A DNA stretch of 5,567 bases from Flavobacterium sp. (GTDB lineage: Bacteria; Bacteroidota; Bacteroidia; Flavobacteriales; Flavobacteriaceae). The translations under genes and the position numbers were made by a program. How positions within the stretch are numbered: position 1 is the stretch's first letter; the number at the start of each line of letters is the position of its first letter. The notes under the pieces are model-generated. The model did not search any database. It had not been told where the DNA came from and saw nothing but the letters and a program-made list of their open reading frames with translations. Below are positions 1 to 5,567 of this stretch, in pieces. The DNA lies in assembly GCA_005792865.1 (NCBI GenBank), contig SXQR01000268.1:1-5567 (forward strand). Direction: 5' to 3'.

Positions 1-339
1 GCCGACGAGATCATTTCCTACCAGCATCTTCTGCGCCGCATTCCCGTGGCCGACAATGTGGTGGAATACGCCGTGACCCTCGTGAGCCGCACCCGTCCTG
101 ACAATGCGCTCTCCAACGAGTTTGTCAAAAATTACCTCGATTGGGGCGCCGGCCCGCGCGCCTCGCAGAACCTGGTCCTTGCGGCCAAGGCGCACGCGGC
201 GTTCAATGGCAAGTTTTCACCGGACATCGAGGACGTCAAGGCCGTCGCGACAGGCATCCTTCGCCACCGCATCATCAAGAACTACAAAGCCGACGCCGAA
301 GGCATCTCCGAGGAAAACATCATCGACAAGCTGCTGTAA
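1..339 (+). CDS. MoxR-family AAA+ ATPase, C-terminal fragment
   Basis: Only the last 112 residues are in the window; reading frame 1 is open from the first base and ends with TAA at 337-339, so the start and the Walker A/B core lie to the left. What remains matches the helical lid that follows the AAA+ core in MoxR ATPases: an alpha-helical stretch with SRTRP (fragment residues 29-33), then WGAGPRAS (48-55), whose Arg sits where these proteins carry the sensor 2 arginine, then a helix and the 'SPDIEDVKAVATGILRHRI' region typical of the lid. MoxR ATPases are cytoplasmic chaperone-like enzymes that help assemble or activate partner proteins, often ones with VWA domains; no partner gene is visible here. 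The GTG at position 46 is an internal codon and not a real start. The family call is firm; the subfamily cannot be assigned from this fragment. Confidence 0.88.
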   Translation, partial: ADEIISYQHLLRRIPVADNVVEYAVTLVSRTRPDNALSNEFVKNYLDWGAGPRASQNLVLAAKAHAAFNGKFSPDIEDVKAVATGILRHRIIKNYKADAEGISEENIIDKLL

Positions 340-340
340 C

Positions 341-370
341 TTTTGCAAGGCAGTCGCGTCTGAGGCAAAA
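341..370. repeat. Imperfect stem-loop between the ATPase and lipoprotein genes
   Basis: TTTTGC at 341-346 is the exact inverse of GCAAAA at 365-370. Inside the 18-base loop, CAG (351-353) can pair with CTG (360-362). The element fills most of the 42-bp gap between the two genes. No T-run follows the stem on either strand, so it does not look like a classic intrinsic terminator. It may be weak RNA structure at the 3' end of the ATPase message or simply chance. Confidence 0.25.
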
Positions 371-381
371 ACAATCTTCAC

Positions 382-1170
382 ATGAGACTTTTTGCCGTAC
401 TTGTTGCGCTTGCCGTTTTTTCCTGCACGCCCATGCAACCAGCCTTCACGGCCGGATCTTCCATGACCGAATCACATCCCGTCAAGGGGAGGATGGGGCT
501 TTTGATCAACCAAAAACTGTCCTTCGGCGAATACCAGACTTCCAGGGTGCAGAGGTCCTGGACCCGCACCGACCGTTCTTCAATGCCGTTGCGCACCAAT
601 GTGCTCTTCTGGCTCCTGTATGATAAGACCCTCTCACTTGAATCCACCGGGAAACTGCAAAACCTGCACTTTACGATGAGGTCACCGCAGGGCCAGGCCG
701 CCGATGTTTATGCAACCTCTGTTTTCAGCAGTGAGGAAATCCTGGCATCGGGCAACCCGAACTCGGGAATCAATGTGCTCAACCGGGTCTTTGGAGCGGG
801 CGATTCTCAAAACGTTTACTACCTGCAGGTATATCTGGATAACCAGGAAAAGCCGTGGCACCTAATGCTGGACAACCAGGCATCGCAGATGCAGGCCAAA
901 TCGTACCGGGGTGTTTTCGCGTTTGACGACAATCAATACTACACGCTCGTTCCCCTCACGAAGGTCGCGTCCAAATCGGGGCCAAAGAGCATCCTGATGG
1001 GATCGGTAGGCTTTGAGATCAAGGATCCGCAAGGAAAGACGGTGGCCGGGGTTTCCCTCATCGACCAGGGACAGGTTTACTTCAATACCGCCGATCCCGG
1101 AGAAAAATTCCTGCTTGCCAATCTCGCGGCGGCCCTGTTGCTTCAGGAAAACCTCGAGGCGCAGTCCTAA
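382..1170 (+). CDS. Putative lipoprotein of unknown function
   Basis: The 262-residue product begins with a short basic-hydrophobic leader (MRLFAVLVALAVFSC) whose Cys15 in the context V-F-S-C fits a lipobox, so a lipid-anchored envelope protein is likely. This leader is the reason for choosing the ATG at 382. A less likely reading is ordinary signal peptidase cleavage near AFTA (21-24). The mature part has no motif I recognise. It looks beta-rich, with short hydrophobic/polar alternating strands such as NVYYLQVYLD (144-153) and SVGFEIKDPQGKTVAGVSLID (208-228), and ends in a hydrophobic helix FLLANLAAALLLQENL (243-258). It has a single cysteine, the proposed lipidation site. It follows the ATPase gene by 42 bp in the same direction, so co-transcription is possible. 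A near-match to the -7 promoter element, with one extra base (TAACTTTTG, 337-345), overlaps the upstream stop codon. The TAA stop overlaps the stop of the converging gene. Confidence 0.75.
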   Translation: MRLFAVLVALAVFSCTPMQPAFTAGSSMTESHPVKGRMGLLINQKLSFGEYQTSRVQRSWTRTDRSSMPLRTNVLFWLLYDKTLSLESTGKLQNLHFTMRSPQGQAADVYATSVFSSEEILASGNPNSGINVLNRVFGAGDSQNVYYLQVYLDNQEKPWHLMLDNQASQMQAKSYRGVFAFDDNQYYTLVPLTKVASKSGPKSILMGSVGFEIKDPQGKTVAGVSLIDQGQVYFNTADPGEKFLLANLAAALLLQENLEAQS

Positions 1171-2306
1171 CGCAACGCCGTCTGCCGTAACCTGGCGTCC
1201 AGTTCGGCATCGTAGAAAAAGAGGAACATGCTGCCCATCATGTCCTGGTTCTCGCGCGTGGTGTTGTAAGTGCCCATGATGATTTCATGACGATTGTCGG
1301 AATGTAGCCAGACGCCTTCCTCCGACGAAAATGCGGCCACCCTTTCAAGCCCGATGCGCCCGTTGTGATTGCGGATCTCGCTCCTGAATATGGTCTTGCC
1401 CGTGGTTTTGTTGCGCAGTTCGATCCATTCGGCAAATGGATGCACGTGGATGGCGGCGGCATGGAGGCGCAGGCTGTCCTTGATCTGTAATTGGTCATCC
1501 ACATCGCTGCGGTAAATCCTGCGTCCGGGCGGGATCACCCAATGCCCGGAGAGCATGTTTCCCTTTCCGTCGTCGTAGGCGTGGTTGCGGGTCTCAACGG
1601 GAATGCATTGGTTTGATGCGGGATCTGTAGGTTCTTTGAACGGGTCGCGCTTGTCATACGGAAGTCGGATAAAGGCGGTCCTGCTCATCAGCGGTCGCAA
1701 TTTGTTCCTTGTGTAGCGCATCTGGACGCGGTGCCTGACTTTTTCATCGATATCCGGCAGGTTGTGGTTGAGCGTCTGCGTCGTCACAAAAAGCCAGTCA
1801 TTGGCGGGCATCGGAACACCATAGCCATAAGGGAACGCAAAATTTTCCTGTCCGTGTGAGAGCGATGTCATCCGCGGGTATTGTTTCCCTATCCTGTCCT
1901 CCAGACCAAAATGTGCAAAATACCGCGTGTCATTGAAATCCACATTGGTGTGGCATATAAAGTCGTTGCTCACGGGCTTTCCGGTCCCGGCATCCATCGC
2001 CCGAACGGCAAACGAAGTCAGGAACACAATCCCGGGCTTGTCGGAAAGGCGCACATAGCTGGAGGCTTTCGGGCCTTCCATCGAAGTGTAGATGCCGTCA
2101 ATCCAGAATACGGGCGAAATCATCTCGTAGGTTCCTTCAGCCTCACCGGTCTCCCAATGTTTTTCCATCAGCCCTGCCGTGTGCAAAAAGGTGGTCTTGA
2201 CAATGGCCTTGTGGCGGCGCGGCAACTGCGAGTAGGCAATGGCAAGCCCAAACGCCGCGGTCAGCAATATGACGGAAACAAATTTTAATATCTTTGAAAT
2301 CGGCAT
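1167..2306 (-). CDS. PHM/DBM-like putative type II copper protein, exported or membrane-anchored
   Basis: The 379-residue protein starts with an N-terminal hydrophobic segment (about residues 7-25), acting as a signal peptide or anchor. The rest resembles the two-domain catalytic core of peptidylglycine/dopamine beta-monooxygenases. The second half carries H-V-H (287-289) followed by PFAEWIELRNKTTGKTIFRSE and later DMMGSMFLFFYDAE (355-368). In PHM the CuM site uses an HxH pair and a Met in DEMCNLYIMYY, so His287, His289 and Met357 are candidate CuM ligands. In the first half, FICHTNVDF (116-124) aligns with the HHM motif that supplies two CuH histidines, with Cys118 replacing the first. LNHN (179-182) aligns with the VHYGD region that supplies the third, giving His181. 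This was aligned by eye from memory; oxygenase activity and substrate are unproven. It has only two cysteines (118 and 234), unlike the disulfide-rich animal enzymes. ATG at 2304-2306 is preferred because it directly precedes the signal segment. The TAG stop overlaps the converging lipoprotein gene. Confidence 0.6.
   Translation of the reverse strand: MPISKILKFVSVILLTAAFGLAIAYSQLPRRHKAIVKTTFLHTAGLMEKHWETGEAEGTYEMISPVFWIDGIYTSMEGPKASSYVRLSDKPGIVFLTSFAVRAMDAGTGKPVSNDFICHTNVDFNDTRYFAHFGLEDRIGKQYPRMTSLSHGQENFAFPYGYGVPMPANDWLFVTTQTLNHNLPDIDEKVRHRVQMRYTRNKLRPLMSRTAFIRLPYDKRDPFKEPTDPASNQCIPVETRNHAYDDGKGNMLSGHWVIPPGRRIYRSDVDDQLQIKDSLRLHAAAIHVHPFAEWIELRNKTTGKTIFRSEIRNHNGRIGLERVAAFSSEEGVWLHSDNRHEIIMGTYNTTRENQDMMGSMFLFFYDAELDARLRQTALR
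2289..2296 (+). promoter_or_regulatory. Bacteroidota-type -7 element upstream of the acyltransferase gene
   Basis: TATCTTTG exactly matches TAnnTTTG, the -7 consensus of Bacteroidota housekeeping promoters. It lies 50 bp before the acyltransferase ATG, so a start of transcription near 2302 would leave a leader of about 45 bases. It sits inside the first codons of the opposite-strand PHM-like gene. No good TTG is seen at the expected -33 distance, which weakens the call. Confidence 0.4.
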
Positions 2307-2346
2307 GGGGGCAAGTTACAACATAAGCCCTTTAAAATCAAAGCCT
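2307..2346. promoter_or_regulatory. 40-bp divergent spacer between PHM-like and acyltransferase genes
   Basis: The start codons of the two divergent genes are only 40 bp apart, so the leader and promoter signals of at least one gene must lie within the other's coding sequence. On the minus strand, TAGGCTTTG (2347 down to 2339) resembles TAnnTTTG with one extra base and could serve the PHM-like gene, but this is weak. The stretch just before the acyltransferase ATG (TTTAAAATCAAAG) is A/T-rich, as expected for ribosome loading without Shine-Dalgarno pairing in this phylum. Confidence 0.3.
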
Positions 2347-3468
2347 ATGCTCGCCACTTATATTGGGAAAAAAGACCGGGTTTTTGGGCTTGACCTCATG
2401 CGGGCCGTTGCGATCCTGTTGGTCCTCTTTGGGCATTGCGCCTGGATCTACCCCGAAGGCACGGGCATCATTTCGCAATTGATGGCACTGGGAGGTTATC
2501 TGGGTGTCGAGGTCTTTTTTGTGCTGAGCGGCTACCTCATTGGTGGCATCCTGCTTCGCATGTTCCTGCGCGAGCGGTTTTCACTTGCGGAGGCCATCAT
2601 CTTTTTAAAAAGGCGTTGGTTCCGCACGCTTCCCAATTATTATCTGGTGCTACTGGTGAACATAGGCATTGCGGCGTGGCTTGGCTACGAGATAAAGGAA
2701 CTTTGGAAGTATTTCTTCTTCCTCCAGAATTTTGCGCAGCCCTTGCTTCCCTTTTTCCCGGAATCATGGAGCCTCGCCGTTGAAGAATTCGCCTACATCA
2801 TACTTCCCATGGTGCTGCTGCCGGCGGGGATCATGATGTCGCGGATGCAAAAATCACGGGTTTTCATCACGGTAACCTTGCTGCTCTGCCTGGCTTGTTT
2901 TTGCGCCAAGGCCCTCTATCACGTCTCGGTTGGGGCGACTTCGCTTGCCTATTGGAACCTTGCGGTCAAGTCGGTGGTGGTGTTCAGGCTGGACGCGATC
3001 TTTTATGGCGTGGCCGCGGCCTGGCTGCACTTTCGGTTCAAATCGGTTTGGGAGCGCGTTGCGTGGCCGGCCTTTATCCTCGGTGGGGCGATGCTGGGCC
3101 TGTTTACCGTAGGGGTTGGCGCCCTGGGACTGTTCATTGACCGTTACCCGTTTTTTTGGAACGTGCTTTACTTGCCGCTTACCTCATTTGCCGTAGCTTG
3201 CTTTTTGCCGATCCTTTCCGGATGGCGAAACTCCTACCACGCCCTTTCATATCCGGTGACATTTGTCAGCCTGGTTTCCTACTCGGTTTACCTGCTCCAT
3301 TATTCAGTCATCCTGCAGCTGATGAAACATTTTTGGAGTACCGATGCACTCTCTGCAGGCGGGCGCCACGTCTTCACCATTGCTTACCTCGCGGTTACTT
3401 TTGCCACCGCGGCGCTTCTCTTCAGGTTTTTTGAAAAGCCGGTGATGGACCTCCGGGAAAAGTTTTGA
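2347..3468 (+). CDS. Acyltransferase family 3 (OafA/YrhL-like) membrane protein
   Basis: The 373-residue polytopic inner-membrane protein belongs to acyltransferase family 3, members of which transfer acetyl or other acyl groups to sugars of O-antigen, exopolysaccharide, peptidoglycan or other envelope glycans. Hallmarks seen: GLDLMRAVAILLVLFGH (14-30), which contains the family's R-x10-H pair (Arg19, His30); GYLGVEVFFVLSGYLIGG (50-67); WSLAVEEFAY (141-150); FRLDAIFYG (213-221); SYSVYLLH (311-318); and the C-terminal FFEKPVMDLR (361-370). About ten hydrophobic segments can be counted. Length is typical of the membrane domain alone, with no extracytoplasmic SGNH domain. ATG 2347 is chosen over in-frame starts from 2239 because the longer form would add 36 residues without family features and would overlap the divergent gene. 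The acceptor cannot be told from sequence; no glycan biosynthesis cluster is visible beside it. Confidence 0.9.
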   Translation: MLATYIGKKDRVFGLDLMRAVAILLVLFGHCAWIYPEGTGIISQLMALGGYLGVEVFFVLSGYLIGGILLRMFLRERFSLAEAIIFLKRRWFRTLPNYYLVLLVNIGIAAWLGYEIKELWKYFFFLQNFAQPLLPFFPESWSLAVEEFAYIILPMVLLPAGIMMSRMQKSRVFITVTLLLCLACFCAKALYHVSVGATSLAYWNLAVKSVVVFRLDAIFYGVAAAWLHFRFKSVWERVAWPAFILGGAMLGLFTVGVGALGLFIDRYPFFWNVLYLPLTSFAVACFLPILSGWRNSYHALSYPVTFVSLVSYSVYLLHYSVILQLMKHFWSTDALSAGGRHVFTIAYLAVTFATAALLFRFFEKPVMDLREKF

Positions 3469-3488
3469 ATTTGCCATTCCGACGGGCA

Positions 3489-3498
3489 GTCGCGCGAC
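3489..3498. repeat. Perfect 10-bp GC palindrome after the acyltransferase gene
   Basis: GTCGCGCGAC is its own reverse complement, lies 20 bp after the acyltransferase stop codon, and is followed by ATTTTATAATT. As RNA it would give only a three-base-pair stem with a GCGC tetraloop. An alternative fold pairs CGAC (3480-3483) with GTCG (3489-3492). Either is too weak to call a terminator with confidence, but the position and the T-rich sequence after it fit a weak 3' end signal. Confidence 0.2.
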
Positions 3499-3625
3499 AT
3501 TTTATAATTCGATGAAGTCAAGTGCATCTTAAATTTTCCCAATAAAATATCGATTTTTAATTATTCTCAAAAAATTCTGCCATTTATTCATTTTCGTGAG
3601 CTGATATTACAATTCTGTCAAATTT

Positions 3626-3649
3626 ACTTTAACCGAGCCGCCACTTTAA
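3626..3649. repeat. Direct repeat ACTTTAA upstream of the aconitase promoter
   Basis: ACTTTAA occurs at 3626-3632 and again at 3643-3649, one start 17 bp after the other. The second copy runs into TTTAAGTTAAA (3645-3655), an interrupted palindrome with five-base arms. The pair lies just upstream of the proposed -7 element, where an activator or the -33 contact would be expected. In AT-rich DNA such short repeats can arise by chance. Confidence 0.2.
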
Positions 3650-3669
3650 GTTAAATAGGTAAAAAATCG

Positions 3670-3677
3670 TAAATTTG
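3670..3677 (+). promoter_or_regulatory. acn: Aconitase promoter, Bacteroidota -7 element
   Basis: TAAATTTG exactly matches TAnnTTTG and ends 16 bp before the aconitase ATG. The expected start of transcription falls near 3682-3684, leaving a leader of only about ten bases, A-rich (AAAACAAACC). The -33 region is poor: TTA at 3646-3648 gives a 21-bp spacer but lacks the consensus G. A second initiation site farther upstream in the AT-rich region is possible. Confidence 0.55.
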
Positions 3678-3683
3678 CGCAAA
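3674..3683. repeat. Palindrome TTTGCGCAAA overlapping the aconitase -7 element
   Basis: TTTGCGCAAA is a perfect 10-bp palindrome that shares its TTTG with the -7 element and spans the probable transcription start. Position and symmetry would suit a dimeric repressor, but no regulator is identifiable, and part of the sequence is already explained by the promoter consensus. Confidence 0.25.
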
Positions 3684-3693
3684 ACAAACCATT

Positions 3694-5567
3694 ATGGCTT
3701 TTGATATTGAAATGATCCGGAAGGTGTATCAAGATCTTCCTTCCCGCGTCGATGCGGCCCGGAGCCTGGTAGGTCGGCCACTGACGCTCACCGAAAAAAT
3801 ATTGTACGCCCACCTTTGGGATGGAAATCCTTCAAAGGTCTTCACCCGCGGGACCGATTACGTGGATTTCGCACCGGACCGCGTTGCCTGCCAGGATGCC
3901 ACGGCCCAGATGGCCCTGTTGCAGTTCATGCACGCCGGCAAGAGCAAGGTGGCGGTTCCCACCACGGTACATTGTGACCACCTGATCCAGGCCAAGGTAG
4001 ATGCCAAGACCGACCTTGCCCGCGCAAAATCACAATCAAACGAGGTGTTTGAATTCCTTTCCTCGGTATCCGATAAATACGGAATCGGGTTTTGGAAACC
4101 GGGTGCCGGGATCATCCACCAGGTCGTACTTGAGAATTACGCATTTCCCGGCGGGATGATGATCGGTACCGATTCACATACGGTAAACGCCGGCGGATTG
4201 GGCATGATCGCGATCGGGGTTGGCGGTGCCGATGCCGTGGACGTTATGTCCGGCATGGCCTGGGAGCTCAAGTTCCCCAAACTCATCGGTGTCAAGCTCA
4301 CCGGGAAGCTTTCCGGATGGACCGCGCCCAAGGATGTGATCCTCAAGGTGGCCGGAATCCTCACCGTAAAAGGCGGGACCGGTGCCGTGATCGAATATTT
4401 TGGCGAAGGCGCCAAGGCGATGTCATGTACCGGCAAGGGAACGATCTGTAACATGGGTGCCGAGGTAGGGGCGACCACCTCGACCTTTGGTTATGACGAA
4501 TCGATGTCGCGCTACCTTCGATCGACGGGCCGTGCCGATGTGGCCGATGCCGCCGATGCGATTGCGCCGTACCTGACTGCCGATGCCGAGGTGTATGAAA
4601 ACCCTTCGCAATATTTCGATCAGGTCATTGAGATCAACCTGTCGGAACTCGAGCCGCACCTCAACGGACCTTTCACACCGGACCTGGCCACGCCAATTTC
4701 AAAGATGCGCGAGGAGGCTGTCAAGAACAACTGGCCTTTAAAGATTGAATACGGCCTCATCGGTTCGTGCACGAACTCCTCATACGAAGACATTTCCCGC
4801 GCCGCCTCGCTTGCCAAGCAGGTCGCCGAAAAAAAATTGAAGACCAAGGCGAATTTCACGATCACGCCCGGTTCGGAAGTCGTGCGGTACACCATTGAGC
4901 GCGATGGATTCATCGATACTTTCGACAAGATCGGGGCGACCGTTTTCGCGAATGCCTGCGGACCGTGCATCGGGATGTGGGACCGCGAGGGCGCCGAGAA
5001 AGAGGAGCGCAACACCATCGTGCACTCCTTCAACCGCAACTTCTCCAAACGCGCCGACGGCAACCCCAACACGCTTGCTTTCGTGGGATCGCCGGAACTG
5101 GTAACGGCCCTCGCGATCGCGGGTGACCTTTCATTTAACCCCATGACCGACACCCTGATCAACGAGGACGGCATGGAAGTCAAACTCGATGAGCCCACCG
5201 GCCACGAGCTTCCGCCAAATGGTTTTGACGCCGAAGACCCGGGTTACCAGGCGCCGTCGGCAGACGGATCTCACGTCCAGGTCGTGGTGGATCCAAAATC
5301 GGAACGCCTGCAATTGCTCGCGCCTTTCGATCCCTGGGACGGGCAAAACATCACCGGCGCGAAACTCCTGATCAAGGCTTTCGGAAAATGCACCACCGAC
5401 CATATCTCGATGGCGGGGCCGTGGCTGCGTTTCCGCGGGCATCTTGACAACATTTCAAACAATATGCTCATCGGCGCGATCAACGCGTTCAACATGACAG
5501 CCAATTCGGTAAAGACCCAACTCACGGGCAAGTATGACTCGGTACCGGCCGTGCAACGTGCCTACAA
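3694..5567 (+). CDS. acn: Aconitate hydratase, mitochondrial type (3' end outside window)
   Basis: This cytoplasmic [4Fe-4S] enzyme interconverts citrate and isocitrate via cis-aconitate in the TCA cycle. The frame is open from ATG 3694 to the window edge, giving 624 residues; relatives are about 750-760 long, so roughly 130 residues including the catalytic GSSRE serine region are missing only because the window ends. Cluster ligands are Cys359 (GSCTNSS), Cys422 and Cys425 (ACGPCIGMW). Active-site counterparts of the bovine enzyme are present: Asp95-His96, the DSH triad Asp160-Ser161-His162, Arg448 and Arg453 (NRNFSKR), and Arg581 in [10 protein letters not shown]. The swivel domain is entered with TTDHIS (567-572). 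It is of the mitochondrial-aconitase subfamily, not the longer AcnA/IRP type or AcnB. No frameshift or lost key residue is seen. It is transcribed from its own promoter and separated by 225 bp from the preceding gene. Confidence 0.97.
   Translation, partial: MAFDIEMIRKVYQDLPSRVDAARSLVGRPLTLTEKILYAHLWDGNPSKVFTRGTDYVDFAPDRVACQDATAQMALLQFMHAGKSKVAVPTTVHCDHLIQAKVDAKTDLARAKSQSNEVFEFLSSVSDKYGIGFWKPGAGIIHQVVLENYAFPGGMMIGTDSHTVNAGGLGMIAIGVGGADAVDVMSGMAWELKFPKLIGVKLTGKLSGWTAPKDVILKVAGILTVKGGTGAVIEYFGEGAKAMSCTGKGTICNMGAEVGATTSTFGYDESMSRYLRSTGRADVADAADAIAPYLTADAEVYENPSQYFDQVIEINLSELEPHLNGPFTPDLATPISKMREEAVKNNWPLKIEYGLIGSCTNSSYEDISRAASLAKQVAEKKLKTKANFTITPGSEVVRYTIERDGFIDTFDKIGATVFANACGPCIGMWDREGAEKEERNTIVHSFNRNFSKRADGNPNTLAFVGSPELVTALAIAGDLSFNPMTDTLINEDGMEVKLDEPTGHELPPNGFDAEDPGYQAPSADGSHVQVVVDPKSERLQLLAPFDPWDGQNITGAKLLIKAFGKCTTDHISMAGPWLRFRGHLDNISNNMLIGAINAFNMTANSVKTQLTGKYDSVPAVQRAY

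Larger units (their letters stand above)
3469..3693. other. AT-rich intergenic region upstream of aconitase
   Basis: This 225-bp stretch has no credible reading frame. Its first 30 or so bases resemble the surrounding GC-richer DNA; from about 3500 to 3672 it becomes very AT-rich with many A and T runs. It holds a small GC palindrome after the acyltransferase stop, a pair of ACTTTAA direct repeats, and the aconitase promoter at its right end. I see no strong intrinsic terminator, no tRNA and no riboswitch-like fold. Confidence 0.6.

Noticed and set aside
141..623. A 160-codon plus-strand open frame bridging the ATPase and lipoprotein genes
   Set aside because: It overlaps both better-supported genes in another frame and its translation is Arg/Pro/His-rich low-complexity text typical of a shadow frame.
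1881..2288. A 135-codon plus-strand frame opposite the PHM-like gene
   Set aside because: It is antisense to a protein with a signal segment and family-like motifs, and shows no motif itself.
2239..2346. An upstream in-frame start extending the acyltransferase by 36 residues
   Set aside because: The extension overlaps the divergent gene, would be translated from sequence upstream of the TATCTTTG promoter match, and carries no family features; the ATG at 2347 gives a normal N-terminus.
349..3494. The 10-mer GGCAGTCGCG in both the 349-358 and 3485-3494 intergenic spots
   Set aside because: Several shared 10-mers are expected by chance in a window this size, and the flanks do not match.
3551..3669. 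Inverse 8-mers CGATTTTT (3551-3558) and AAAAATCG (3662-3669)
   Set aside because: They are more than 100 bp apart in AT-rich DNA with A/T runs, so the match is likely chance and would not form a useful stem.
4534..4585. GCCGATG repeated at 4534, 4543, 4552 and 4579, the first three with a 9-bp period
   Set aside because: It encodes the Ala-Asp-rich helix [19 protein letters not shown] within aconitase, so it is explained by the protein sequence and codon preference.
4620..5198. A 192-codon open frame on the minus strand inside the aconitase gene, and several smaller ones nearby
   Set aside because: The plus strand clearly encodes aconitase with all active-site residues; the opposite frame has no recognisable protein features and reflects codon bias of the real gene.

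Overview
The window looks like chromosomal DNA from a Bacteroidota bacterium, most likely Flavobacteriia. The basis is threefold: start codons preceded by A-rich sequence rather than a Shine-Dalgarno motif, two exact matches to the Bacteroidota -7 promoter element TAnnTTTG placed upstream of genes, and an aconitase of the mitochondrial type that reads very much like flavobacterial enzymes. The genes are moderately GC-rich, while the one long intergenic region is strikingly AT-rich. Assignment below the phylum is inference.

Layout, left to right. (1) Positions 1-339: the C-terminal lid of a MoxR-type AAA+ ATPase, cut by the window edge. (2) 382-1170: a predicted lipoprotein of unknown function. 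(3) 1167-2306, minus strand: an exported or membrane-anchored protein that I read as a distant relative of the PHM/DBM type II copper monooxygenases, converging on the lipoprotein gene with a 4-bp overlap of stop codons. (4) 2347-3468: an integral membrane acyltransferase (family 3), diverging from the PHM-like gene across a 40-bp gap. (5) 3469-3693: a 225-bp AT-rich intergenic region that ends in a promoter. (6) 3694-5567: a mitochondrial-type aconitase with its iron-sulfur cysteines intact, cut by the right edge of the window.

The two outer genes are housekeeping: a chaperone-like ATPase and a TCA-cycle enzyme. The three inner genes are all envelope proteins (lipoprotein, secreted or anchored putative copper enzyme, membrane acyltransferase). 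They do not form one operon, because the middle gene runs opposite to its neighbours, but tight packing could couple their expression. No mobile element, CRISPR array, tRNA or rRNA is visible. The most interesting item is the PHM-like protein, whose candidate copper-binding residues can be picked out by eye. I did not find a convincing new multi-gene system.
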